From Channallabes apus (taxonomy: Eukaryota > Chordata > Actinopteri > Siluriformes > Clariidae), in assembly GCA_030522415.1 (NCBI GenBank), contig CM060126.1, positions 2,866,333 to 2,930,332 on the forward strand: a stretch of 64,000 nucleotides of DNA, given 5' to 3'. Below, piece after piece: positions 36,703 to 57,839 of this stretch (position 1 is its first letter; each line of letters starts with the position of its first letter). The notes under the pieces were generated by a model. That model did no database searches. It had not been told where the DNA came from and worked only from the letters and a program-made list of their open reading frames with translations. A program made the translations under genes and the position numbers.

Positions 36703-37141
36703 CCTGTCAAAAGTTTGGACACAAGTTTGGATTCAAAACTATAAAACAACACATATGGCATTAGGTAATTAAGTTAAGTACAACAACAACAACAGTCAGT
36801 TATTATTTTTAGACATGATGGTCAGCTGTCAACCCATCAAGCACCATGATGAAACTGGCTCTCATGAAGACCTCCACAGTAAAGCAAGACCAAAACTTAC
36901 CCCCTGCCCCTCTAAAAGTTCATTTAGACAAATCACCAATTAACATCCAGCACCTCAGATTAGAGGCGCTATGAAGCTTTACAGAGCAGAAGTAGCAGAT
37001 ATACATCTCAATATCAACTGTTCAAAGGAGATTTTTGCATATTTTGAATGGCTTCAGCATTGTGTTACAGTGTAGAAAAAAAAAATACCTATGAAAGACC
37101 ATGGAATTAGAAGACATGTCCAAACTTTTGACTGGTGATGT
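36703..37141 (-). mobile_element. Non-autonomous Tc1-type MITE, second copy
   Basis: Ends CTGTCAAAAGTTTGGACAC and, in reverse complement, CCAGTCAAAAGTTTGGACAT. The interior in reverse complement contains TTTGAACAGTTGATATTGAG and TCTGCTCTGTAAAGCTTCAT, shared with 1247-1799. It lies in the ITPK1-like first intron. Confidence 0.75.
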
Positions 37142-37299
37142 ACACGAATTTTAGAAATTTAGTATTTTAGTATGTGGTCTGTCCATGGGTTTTGCTGTAA
37201 ATGACTGCATGATGCCAAATAAAAATCCTAGAGAGTCTTCCTCATACATGATCTTACAGCCAATAATAATAATAATAAGCCAACTAGGGACAGTGGACG

Positions 37300-37490
37300 C
37301 CAATGGTGATTACCATTGTTTTTATTCCCAATTTATGCCTGTTTTAGGACCTCCGGTCAACAATCACACACATTCACACACTACATACAAACTCCATGTA
37401 CACAGACCCAGAGGTGGGAATTGAACCCTCAACCCTACAGAGATGCACAGTGACAGTGCTATCCACTAAGCAATTGTGCCTCCAAAATTA
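37300..37490 (+). repeat. Interspersed repeat related to 23540-23782
   Basis: Contains GGTGGGAATTGAACCCTCAA and ends in a CAGTGCTATCCACTAAG-like tail, similar to the tail of the repeat at 23540-23782. Confidence 0.5.
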
Positions 37491-38384
37491 CTACTACCAC
37501 TTCTAATATAATAATTATAAATATTATTAGTAGTAATTAGGCATTTAGTAAAATAAATATGATTTATATAAGATTACTGTGTAAAATATGACTATGTATT
37601 GTAGTTAAATCCATATGATCACCCCAGGTAGCACAGGGACGTCGCGGAGACGTCTGCTAAAGATCGTATCATCTGGTGAACATCGCGTTCGTTTTTTTTA
37701 TAGTCGTATTTTGATCGTCTGTAGATCGCCTGTTTGATCTGTTAAATGATACATCGTCTTTACGTCTATACGACGTATCTTTATCATCGGAAATTTGCTG
37801 GTATGTGGACGGGAAGCTGCAGCTTCAGCTATGACTTGAATGATTTAAGGGGAAATACGTGATTTTTAAAAAAAATCCAGATATTTGACTAAAACGTGTA
37901 GCACGCTTAAAGACGAACACATTACTTTGTAGATGCAGGTTCATGTTCCTTTTCCCATTTTCTTTCCACTCAAAAAAAGGAACTTGTCTACCTGTTACAT
38001 GTACTAAAATGTAATATGTGTTTTGTACATAATAATTTCATGTTTCCAAGATAAACTTTTGGTTTAAGATATTTATTGTATTTTTAATCACAATTAAAAT
38101 ACCAACGGTTATATGCGCGTGCTTAATCTGCGGTTCGGTTCTGGTTTTAGTCTGTTCTCATGAGTTGTGAAGCGAGAGGAACAAAGTATAATAAATATTT
38201 TTTCATTTGGTAAATTAAGTATCATGAATTTTAATTGAATATCTATCTCTGTATTTTTTCACAGCAGTTTATGACTGAAAGTGTGTCTGCATCTGACTCC
38301 AGGAGTTTCCTGACCAACCAAAGTCATAATGAAGTACAAAACGTTCCTGTTGGTGTTTCATTTTTTCCCCTATGATCAGGGGCG

Positions 38385-39068
38385 GACTGGGACCAAAAAG
38401 TGGCCCTGGATTTTCTGGCCCACAGCCGCCCACATCATAATACTGTACATTAATGTAGAGATAAATCATAGAGATAAATTTTTAACACCAGTTATTAGTA
38501 TAAAAATATAACACAATACGGAAATCAGTGCTATTTAATCATATTATTTGAAGTATCACTGAACATATATTGGAACATCAAGACAAACTACATATAAATC
38601 TATAAAGACAATATTATACAAAGAATAAAACTGAACAGGTAAGCTGAAATAAAATCAGCAGCAGCATTAGCTCACGCTAGTAAACTAGTTACTTATTTTA
38701 ATTATGGTAGTCAATATTAATTCGAAATAAGGCTGAGAAACATTATGTTTAATTAATATTGACTATACCATAATAATTACTAGCAGGAGTTAATGCTGCT
38801 ACGGATTTTATTTCAGCTTACCTGTTCAGTTTGATTGGCATTCTTCTTACTTGGCTCTGATGGATCAGAGGAGAGGTGTTCTTTCTTGTTTTTTTGTTTT
38901 TTTTTCAAATATGACCCAATATATGTTCAGTGATACGTTTTTATTTACGTTTTTGTTTGTGTTATATTTTTATACTAGTATGTGGTTTTAAAAATTAATC
39001 TCCACTTTAATGAGCCAGTGTATTATGATGTGGGATGTGGTGAGTTACTGGATCCAGCCTCGATGCCC
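38385..39068. mobile_element. hAT-like element with long internal hairpin
   Basis: Starts CAGGGGCGGACTGGGACC and ends, in reverse complement, CAGGGGCATCGAGGCTGG. Inside, about 200-base arms pair with each other: TATTAGTATAAAAATATAAC near 38495 against 38957-38980, and AGCTGAAATAAAATC near 38643 against 38810-38830. The spacer between the arms is short and AT-rich. No target duplication was found. Confidence 0.65.
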
Positions 39069-39289
39069 CTGACTGTATTAGAGCCATCAGAGCGGAACTG
39101 GAACTTTCCTTCACCCCAAAGACATTGCTTTTGAAGCATTTCACAACATTTACCTCTAAAGCTTTTTCTTATTTTCGTGTAATTTTTCAGCTCCACCTTT
39201 TCTTCTTCCTCCTTTACATTCATTGAAATTATTAATTTGCTCAAAGAAATTCGCTGCATCGAGAAAGGATCAATATCTCTCCCTCCGTA

Positions 39290-40265
39290 AATTTTATTTT
39301 TATTTTTTTAATTTACCTTTATTTAACCAGGCAAGACAGATTAAGAACAGGTTTCTTATTTACAACTGTGGCCTGGCAAAGGCTGAGCCTTTTGGGGGAA
39401 GTAGGGGAACTGATAAAAAAAACAAAAAAAAAAACATTTTAAGAAATATAAACGAAATTACGAAAAAAAAAATAATTAAGCAAAGAACAGAAAATAAGTT
39501 ACATATTAAAAAAAATAAAATAAAATTATATATATATATAGGTTAGCAGAACGAGTGTTATACCCAGAAGAAAAAGAGTGTAACAGTTCTTACAGAGGGT
39601 ACAAACCGAGTAGAGTTTTGTAAATGACCATATACCAATGGATTTTGCGGCGGGTATACAATGAAGACCAGTTGAGAGAAGAATACAGGGTACAGTGATG
39701 AGTTTTGAAAGGAGCGTTTGATATAAACCGGATGGCAGAGTGGTAGAGAACATCAAGCTTTTGAAGCAGGCCTTTTGGATGCTGATCTATAAATAACGTC
39801 ACCATAATCAAACATGGGGAGAATGGTCATTTGCACCAGAGTTTTCCTAGCAGATCATGTAAATGCAGAACGCATCCTATAAAGGAACCCAAGTTTTGAT
39901 TTGATCTTGGACTTCAAATTATCAATGTGTTTTGAAAAAGACAGGGTGTTATCTAGCCAAATACCCAGATATTTGTATTCAGTAGTCTGTTCCAATGGTG
40001 TCCCATCAAGGGAGCAGATACTTGGAAAACTAGATGAAACGTGACCTTTTTTTCCAAACCACATGACTTTAGTTTTGGAAGTTTTTAGCTGAAGATGCAA
40101 ATTGGAAAAGGTCTGTTGCAATCTATTAAAACTGAGCTGAAGTTGCTGCAAAACTGCAGCAGGAGAAGGACCTGTAGAGTAAAGAATTGTATCATCGGCA
40201 TAAAGATGGATAAATGAGTCTGTAACAGAATTAGCTACATTATTAATATAAATAGAAAAAAGTGT
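39290..40265 (-). mobile_element. 5'-truncated LINE fragment
   Basis: The 3' end is marked by TTTACCTTTATTTAACCAGG on the plus strand. Minus-strand frames give LKTSKTKVMWFGKK, TEYKYLGIWLDNTLSFSKHI and GFLYRMRSAF at 39855-40151, then LDVLYHSAIRFISNAPF and LNWSSLYTRRKIHWY at 39590-39811. These are the post-palm and C-terminal parts of a non-LTR reverse transcriptase. A stop and frame change separate them. It is nested in the 5.2-kb composite. Confidence 0.8.
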
Positions 40266-40441
40266 AGTAAATTTTAATTAGTAAATTAAAAGTCAAGGTG
40301 CCTAATTAATATCGAGGGAGCAAAACATCCGCATGTATGAGGCGCCGTAGGGCTTAAATCAAACTTCACTCATGCACACACACAAATATATATATATACT
40401 ATTAGCTGTTCACACACATATGAAACACTCACACATACATA

Positions 40442-42273
40442 CACTCTAAAAAATGCTGGGTTGTTTTTTCTACCCAAACGCTGGGTTGCCGCTGTTGGGT
40501 CATTTTTCTGGGTTATTTACAGAGAGTTGGGTAGTTTTTGTGTAACCCAGCTGCTGGGTTGAAGTTTGCTCGGCCCCTCCCCCAAAGTTCACCGGTGGAT
40601 TCAGCGGCTGTCACTCAGCTTCGTGTCTCTTGAGCTCCCACACCGCTGATGACGGTTCATCCTCCTCGGACATTTAAGGGGAAATGACGTTAAATACAAG
40701 GTCTGTATACACATGTTCACTCACCTAATTCACATATGACTGAAAAATTATTACTATATGTAACATTTATTACTGTTACCGTGTTAAGGTTACACACAAA
40801 CTTTCCGGCTGGTCTGAGGTACTGGATGATAATTTAGCTGAGAATAGCTGCTAGCCACCCCACCTGTGTATGAAAGAAACGGCTAAGATGTCTGAGCTTT
40901 TTAGCTTTCTCTGTAGAATGTTTGCAGGGTTACGAAGATGGTGAAGTGATGAATGAACGCTAAACTGTTAACTGTGGTGCTAGCATGACGCAGCCATTTA
41001 GTTAGTTTGCTAGCGTTAGCAACCACTTTAGAACTTTATTAATCTCACTGTTTGAGACAATAAAATGCTGTGGTGTTACAAAACACTGACCCTCTCACAA
41101 ATATACAGACCTGCTAACCCTCCCGTTTTTCATTTACTCTGCGGTCAAATTTCTCCTGCGTTTCTCCCGAGTTATAACAATATTTTACACCTTTCCCCCT
41201 TTGGCAAGTATGCAAATGTATCACCAGTAATAGCATGTAAGCTAACCAGGTAGCTCTCTTTAACCAAAGGTTAATTAACTATCAGTCAGCGCGCCAACTG
41301 CAGGAAAAAGTACCACAGCTGTACAGATAACTACTAGATGGAAGTATTAATATTTTGGTGATTGTAATGTACCAGTATGACACCAGCTATGACATTTTTT
41401 CGGTAATTAGCTTAAAATAAATGCAGACCACAATATCAACTAGTCTGACATAAAGTGCTGTATCCTAAAAGCCATGCTTATTCTGCTGTTGTATGTTTGG
41501 TAGTAGCTGTCTCCATGTTTTTGTTTTAGGTTACCTATACCCTATCTTAATGGGCAGCTTTGTAATTTTTTAGTATCAATCCTATTTCACACTAAATTAA
41601 TAGTCTTATTCAGTTTAATCTTTGCTATTCAACAAAATTTTAACTTTTTCATTTCTTTCTTTCTAAGGTTGGAACCAACATTGTGGCTGAAGTGTCGAGG
41701 CCGTACCCCTACATCCTGACGTTGGGAGATAATGACCAGCGCTGCTCTCAGTAATGTTGCTATGAAATAGCGAGGCCTACCTGAAAAGTCATAGTGTTTG
41801 TATGTTAAAATGAGTTTTGTTCTGCAGAAAAGATATCTGAAGTCACAGAGAGATCCTGCTCTGTAGAAGCTGCGTCAGTCTATTTGTGCAATTACTCCAT
41901 TCTGCCCTTATCAGTAATAGTATAGTAATGATGTCACTGTTGATTATCTGTTCTTGTGCTTTTGAAAAATAAATATTTTTTCCAAGAACATGTAATAGGA
42001 TGTTGTTTATTGCATATATGTATGTTTTTTTTGTAATAGACCAGTATATCAAAATAATTTAACTGTTTAATAGACATGGGTGTTTTTTTTTTTTTTTTTT
42101 ACAGATTCACTGTAAAACATGAAAATAATAATAACCCATCTTGCTGGGTTAAACAAATAACCCATCTTGCTGGGTTAAATTAACCCAGCATTTAGTTAGT
42201 CCTATATTTACCCAGCAGGTGGGTTAAAAACAACCCAGACTGGGTTGTTTTTAACCCAGCATTTTTTAGGGTG
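40442..42273. mobile_element. 1.8-kb inverted-repeat element with AACCCAGC subterminal repeats
   Basis: Ends CACTCTAAAAAATGCTGGGT and, in reverse complement, CACCCTAAAAAATGCTGGGT; TA flanks both sides. Many ACCCAGC / GCTGGGT units lie just inside each end. The interior has a GC-richer block (40560-40690) followed by a donor-like AAG|GTCTGT. At 41668 a TTTCTAAG acceptor is followed by a frame reading VGTNIVAEVSRPYPYILTLG, then DNDQRCSQ and a stop. This looks like a captured gene fragment. No transposase was seen. Confidence 0.7.
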
Positions 42274-42343
42274 TATATATACTACTAACTGCTCACACAA
42301 CTACATATGAAATGCACGCCCACACACACATACATACTGTCCG

Positions 42344-42391
<48 letters not shown>

Positions 42392-43449
42392 TACATACTT
42401 TCCATATGATTAATAGTTATTTGTGGTATTTTATGTTTTGTACATCTTTTCAAATTGAGTCCTCATTTGTAAGTTGCTGATGGTTTAAAACAGTTTTTTT
42501 TAATTAAATATAAAATAAAAATCTCCGTTTTATCCCGTTTGTCTGCTTCCTTCCTTCCTTCCCAGGATTCTGTTGACCAGGGCTTAATTATAATTAACCG
42601 AGGGTATTTAATTAAAGTATTGGGAGGGGGTGTTTTAATAAAACGCCGTCTATCCGACATGAATCAGACATCGTCTAAAGAGCGGATCAGGGACGTTTTA
42701 ATTCATTTTCGTCTTAAATACGTATATCTAAGCGTCGTTCACGGACGTCTGGGCGACATCTGCCAGATGAGCAAACGCCCTCTGCCAGACATCTGCCCGA
42801 TGAAAAACATGACGTCGCACAGACGTCTCCGCGACGTGTGTGTGCTATCTGGGACGTTAGAAGTTAATTGCATATATACATTATTATTGTCTAAGATGTA
42901 GGCTATAATAAAAAGGTAAAATGGGCTTCAGCTCCCTACTGCCTGTATAAGTGCAGAACATATAGGGGGCGAGATAATTGTAATATACAGTGTAATGTAG
43001 CATATAGAAGCACACTAATCCAAGGTGTTATAATGTTCTACATATACGATTCTATAATTAGCCTACATACCTACGAATGTTAGGAAACGACGACGTCACA
43101 CCCTAAGTAGCGCATCCAGTTAAAAACAATAAAAACTTCTAACCTGGATCTTTTAATCTAATCCGCTTCAACACCCTATTAAACATCCTGCGTATTAAAA
43201 GAAAAATAAATAAAGTTACATGTTCATAACTTAGCACAGAACATTAACATGTAAAACGGTGGATTCGTTATACTCCATGTAAATTACTCAACATTAAACG
43301 CCTGTTAATTAACATTAGGGGGAAAAAGGTTACCGGTTCTCACGCGCACAGGTGAGCGAACGCGCTCAGGTTCATCCTTCGGCGTTTCTTCTCACTCAGA
43401 CAGAAGCCCACCCTGCGGCTCGCCATGTCCCACCCACCCGACCTGCAGA

Positions 43450-43780
43450 CACGAGGAGAGAGGGATAGGACAAGAGAGGACACGAGGAGAGAGGGACAGG
43501 AGGAGAGAGAACACGAGGAGAGAGGGACAGGACAGGAGGAGAGAGGGACAGGAGGAGAGAGGGACAGGACAGGAGGAGAGAGGGACAGGACACGAGGAGA
43601 GAGGGACAGGACAGGAGGAGAGAGGGACAGGAGGAGAGAGGGACAGGACAGGAGGAGAGAGGGACAGGACAGGAGGAGAGAGGGACAGGAGGAGAGAGGG
43701 ACAGGACAGGAGGAGAGAGGGACAGGAGGAGAGAGGGACAGGACAGGAGGAGAGAGGGACAGGAGGAGAGAGGGACAGGC
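43450..43780. repeat. GA-rich minisatellite upstream of the ITPK1-like ATG
   Basis: Tandem units of the type GGACAGGAGGAGAGAG, alternating with a longer unit that adds GGACA, fill about 330 bases. They begin 24 bases upstream of the ATG (minus-strand sense), inside what should be the 5' UTR or core promoter. One strand is almost pure purine. The long frames on both strands are artefacts of the repeat. Confidence 0.95.
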
Positions 43781-43799
43781 ACTCAGCATGCAGGAGGAG

Positions 43800-43944
43800 G
43801 AGCCAAAGATTAGCCCTAATGTATAGTTCAATTTATCGCGTTTTACAGAAACACGTTTGTATTACAGTGTCGGACAAAAACAGTAATTAAAGGTTTGCTG
43901 ACTATTTGCTTGTAATCAACACATACTAACACAGACAAAAAAGT

Positions 43945-43977
<33 letters not shown>

Positions 43978-44640
43978 ATAGATAATTTATTTCCTATTTC
44001 TTTAGGAAATTTCCAACATCCAGTAGCAAGGATAGTCACATAATAAACCATAAACATGTAGTAGCAATTAAAGATCATCGATCATGTATAGTGTAGTCAA
44101 TAAAATAAAAAACCTGGAAGGCGACCATGCGAAATGACTAAGATAAAAGAGTATATATACATAGCTTGCAATTTATTTAATTTATTTATTTTTATAGTTC
44201 TTTATAGCACAACATTTCAAATAGCTATAGCTCAATCTTATAAACCTTTGCTAACAATTATTATTTATTACCGTTAGTTTAACCAAACTGTCGCTATGAA
44301 GTTAATGAAATACTGTAAAAAACAATAATAAAGAATTAAATATTAAATATTTTTTAATTACTTTTTTTATTGTTTATGTAAAAAGAGTGTGCTTTGCTAT
44401 ATATTGTATACATATAGAGTCAGTAATATCAACGAAAACTGATGAAAGCTGTAGTTTATATGACGCTATACTGTATAACCCATATCCTAATTGCTTCATG
44501 AACTTATCAATGACGTCATGTATATATGGATGTAAAATGAAATTTTGATTATACTAATTATTTTAAAATTACATTATGTTTTTTTCTTTAACATGGTGCA
44601 TGAAAAGCTACCTTTATAGGCACACTTCCCTTTAATAGCT
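43800..44640. other. Intergenic between ITPK1-like and psma6-like
   Basis: AT-rich, with a (GATA)n run at 43945-43976. The two genes are divergent here, starting 1.5 kb apart. No other feature is recognised. Confidence 0.7.
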
Positions 44641-44815
44641 TTTGACTTCCTTTTATATTATAAGAGAGCGATCCAAATGTGCATACTACCTTACTAAGTA
44701 GTACGCACGTGTCACACACTAGGCAGAGGCGTGGCTACTTTGTTTCGCGTACTGACTAGTACTGAAGTATGTACATGTACATGAGCTCTAATGAAGGCGA
44801 AGTCGCGTCTAAAAA

Positions 44816-44827
44816 GAAAGTGAAAGT
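44816..44827 (+). promoter_or_regulatory. psma6l: Interferon-stimulated response element upstream of psma6-like
   Basis: GAAAGTGAAAGT, followed by AAAAAC, is a perfect match to the GAAANNGAAANN core bound by IRF and ISGF3 factors. It lies 128 bases upstream of the ATG, in the right range for a proximal promoter element. Function is inference. Confidence 0.65.
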
Positions 44828-44930
44828 AAAAACAAACTCTAACACACAGACCAGGAAAGCCGCTTTGAGGACACACACGGATTCAGGAATCTCTCCTCTC
44901 AATGTTTGAACTCAAGATTGTTTAGGATAA

Positions 44931-54982
<10,052 letters not shown>

Positions 54983-55247
54983 TCTATATAATGATACTGC
55001 AAGTGGGATCGAACCTGCGGTCATGTTCCAGTATAGATTTTGTTTTTTTTTTCATTTCTGATAAGAAAACACACACGACACTGCAGTTTTATTGAGTCAC
55101 AGATGAAATTAAACATCTTTACAGAGTGGAATTAGATGATAATGATGATGTTTAACATAATACATGATATGTTTAACATAATACATAATACATGTATATC
55201 TTTAGAGGTATATTTTATTGCCGTTTGACTTTACAGATCATTTTTTA

Positions 55248-55253
55248 AATAAA
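55248..55253 (+). terminator. psma6l: Candidate psma6-like polyadenylation signal
   Basis: AATAAA within TTTTTTAAATAAAACTCC, 266 bases after the stop codon. It is the first canonical hexamer downstream. Confidence 0.55.
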
Positions 55254-55529
55254 ACTCCAGCCTTCAGCAGCCAAACTTTATCTGCTTTACTGACTGTTGC
55301 CTCTGTCTGAAGTTCTTTCTCTGGCCACTAGATGTCACTAAAGTCAAAGGGAAAAAAATAGACGCACAATAGAGCAACAATACACACTGTATAACAAACA
55401 TTATCCATGAAATACGAATAAAGTTTATTTCAGACTTTTCAATTATTTTCTATTAACATTGCTAAAAGGTCCATGTTTGTTGCTTTGTTTGTCTTCATAC
55501 TGTATGTGTGTTATGGGAGTATTGTGTAT

Positions 55530-57830
55530 TTCAAATTCAAATTTTATTTGTCACATACACAGTCATACACAGTATAATATGCAGTGAAATGCTTATATGA
55601 CCGCCAGTGACCTTAAAAAAAAAAAAAAAAGAAAATAAAAGCTTGTACGTAAAATAAATAATAAATAAAAAGGAAATACTAAAGAAATAATTTTAACTAG
55701 TAAAATTAACTGTACAATAAGGGCATAATAAAATATTGCAAAAATATAGAAACATAGGGTAGATAGAGTATATATGTATATAGAATTAAAGTGTCAGTGG
55801 TTGTGCAAATATGCATGAAAGGTGACATGTGCAATTGTCCAGATGTATGAGTATTTAGTGCAAGTGTGTATGAATGTGTCCATGATTGTCCAGTCAGTGT
55901 TGTGAGCTTAAAAGATGTTATTAGTCCTGTGTGGAGGTGTGATTGTGATTGAGAGACCTTATCGCCTGCGGGAAGAAGCTCCTCCTCAGCCTCTCTGTGT
56001 TGGCCTTTAGGGAGCGGAATCTCTTCCCAGACCGCAACAAAGAGAACAGTCCATTACTGGGGTGACTGAGGTCCTTCATGATCTTCCTGGCCTTAGTCCA
56101 GCACCGCTTGCTGTAGATGGAGTGCAGGTCAGGGAGCTCAGTGCGGATGATGCGCTCGGCTGATCGCACCACCCTCTGTAGAGCTCGTCTGTCCTGCATG
56201 GTGCTGTTCCCGAACCAGGTCGTGATGTTTCCCGTCAGGATGCTCTCTATGGTGCAGGAGTAGAAGTTCCTGAGCACCTTGGAGGGCAGTCTAAAGTCTC
56301 TCAAGCGTCTGAGGTGGTAGAGACGCTGCCGGGCTTTTTTCACCACGGTGTTGATGTGACAGGACCATGACAGGTCCTGCGTGATGTGAACACCGAGGTA
56401 TCTGAAGCTGTCCACTCTCTCCACTGGGCTCCTGTTGATGACGGGGGTCTGGTAGTTCCTCTCCTGCTTTGTACTAAAGTCCACTATCAGCTCCTTTGTC
56501 TTACTGACGTTCAGGAGGAGATTGTTCCTCTGGCACCAGTTCTCCAGATTTCCAATCTCCTCTAGGTAGTCCGACTCATCATTGTTGGTGATCAGTCCGA
56601 CCACGACGGTGTCGTCAGCAAACTTGATGATGGAGGTGGAGTTGGTAGTGGCCACGCAGTCGTGGGTGTACAAAGAGTACAGCAGGGGGCTCAGAACACA
56701 ACCCTGGGGGGCTCCAGTGCTGAGAGTGAGTGTGGCTGAGACATGTCCGCCCATCCTTACTGCCTGTGGTCTGCCAGTCAGAAAATTGGAGATCCACTGA
56801 CATATAGTCCCAGGTGCTCCAGCTTGGTGGTGAGTGTGGAGGGAATTATGGTATTAAAAGCAGAGCTGTAGTCGATGAAGAGCATTTTAACATAATTCCC
56901 TTTCCTAGTGTCCAGGTGAGTGAGTGATGTGTGGAGCGGTTCTGACGGTATGCAAACTGTAGTGGGTCCAGTGTGTCGGGTAGTGAAGAAATGATGAAGT
57001 CTCTGATAAGGCGTTCAAAGCACTTCATCACTACTGAGGTGAGGGTTACAGGGCGATAGTCATTGAGGGAAGCAGGATGTGGTTTCTTCGGGACAGGAAC
57101 AATGATGGACTCTTTGAAGCATGTGGGGATCACCGACTGAGATAAAGAGATGTTGAATATCTCAGTGAACACAGGTGCTAGCTGGTCTGCGCAGTCTCTG
57201 AGGATACGACCTGAGATGCCGTCTGGTCCTGCTGCTTTCCTGGTGTTCACTCTCTTGAAGGCTCTCCTCACGTCGTGCTCGGAGATGATGAGCGTGTTCC
57301 CGGTGCTGGCAGTGTCTTCCTGTCTGCAGCCGTTAGCGCCGCTAGCATTAGCGCCGTTAGCATTAGGGCCGTTAGCATTAGCATCGCTAGCGTCTTTAGC
57401 TGCAGCCTCGAAGCGAGCATAGAAGGTGTTGAGCTCGTCTGCCAGAGTCGCGTCCGCGTTCGTCATACCGGATGCTGGTGCTTTATAGTCCGTTATTGTT
57501 CTTAGTCCCTGCCACAGGCTCCTAGAGTCACTCTGTTGAAGCTGTGACTCTAGTTTTCTCCCGTAGCGCTGCTTTGCCTCTTTCACCGCCTTCCGGACGT
57601 TATATGACGCAGCCTTGGTTCCATGTCCCCCGACGCAAGTCCCGTGTTGTAGGCAGCGGTGCAAAATCTCAGAGCGTCGCAGATGGTTTTATCCACCCAC
57701 GGCTTCTGGTTGGGAAACGTTCTGATAGTCTTTTTCTCTACCGTATCGTCTGCCAGCTTTTCAATAAATCCCACAACCGCTTCCGTAAACACGCTGACGT
57801 CATCATCGGAGCTGTTTCTGAACTATATTT
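55530..57830 (-). mobile_element. CR1/Rex1/L2-group LINE, 5'-truncated and frameshifted
   Basis: The plus strand begins with the 3' UTR (TTTATTTGTCACATACACAG). Minus-strand frames encode a non-LTR reverse transcriptase. At 56846-57664 they show RKAAGPDGISGRILRDCADQ, IVPVPKKPHPASLNDYRPVT and [18 protein letters not shown]. At 55921-56754 they show [20 protein letters not shown], then [10 protein letters not shown] (the catalytic YADD-type box as FADD) and [15 protein letters not shown] stretch between these frames is lost. A small tandem array of GCTAGCATTAGC-type units (57336-57395) encodes an Ala-Asn-Gly repeat. The 5' end stops where the RTE-like LINE begins. Confidence 0.88.
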
Positions 57831-57839
57831 GTGTATACA

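Larger units (their letters stand above)
37623..42853. mobile_element. 5.2-kb inverted-repeat-bounded composite insertion
   Basis: The left end reads CCCAGGTAGCACAGGGACGT followed by CGCGGAGACGTCTG. The right end in reverse complement reads CCCAGATAGCACACACACGT followed by CGCGGAGACGTCTG. About 30 of the terminal bases agree. Both ends continue into sequence studded with ACGTCT and related motifs. The interior has no large frame of its own but contains a hAT hairpin, a LINE fragment, a second inverted-repeat element and microsatellites. No clear target duplication was found, so class is unassigned. Confidence 0.6.
35772..43426 (-). pseudogene. itpk1: ITPK1-like gene, N-terminal exons only
   Basis: ITPK1 phosphorylates inositol phosphates such as Ins(3,4,5,6)P4. 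Exon 1 (43344-43426) reads MASRRVGFCLSEKKRRRMNL then SAFAHLC, matching RVGYWLSEKKIKKLNFQAFAELC of human ITPK1. An exon at 36261-36383 has SQPMESQGPFDIIVHKLSDV, matching SRPIEEQGPLDVIIHKLTDV. An exon at 35772-35889 has HTVPLDPLPAMRQLLDRFAS, matching ETIVLDPLPAIRTLLDRSKS. Splice borders are good. A 20-bp candidate exon at 36596-36615 would give GFAIIQ where human has GMEVVQ, but its length breaks the frame by one base. The ATP-grasp exons (about residues 110 to 320 in human) are not found down to the convergent gene at 32271. The catalytic half is thus missing, so the locus is probably a decaying or rearranged paralogue. Tail-to-tail placement with a chromogranin gene mirrors CHGA-ITPK1. Confidence 0.72.

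Noticed and set aside
43450..43780. CRISPR-like array
   Set aside because: Units are contiguous without unique spacers and the genome is a vertebrate.
43340..43831. Long open frames on both strands through the minisatellite
   Set aside because: They consist of a short repeated unit read in frame; only the first 27 codons from the ATG at 43426 (minus) show a real gene.
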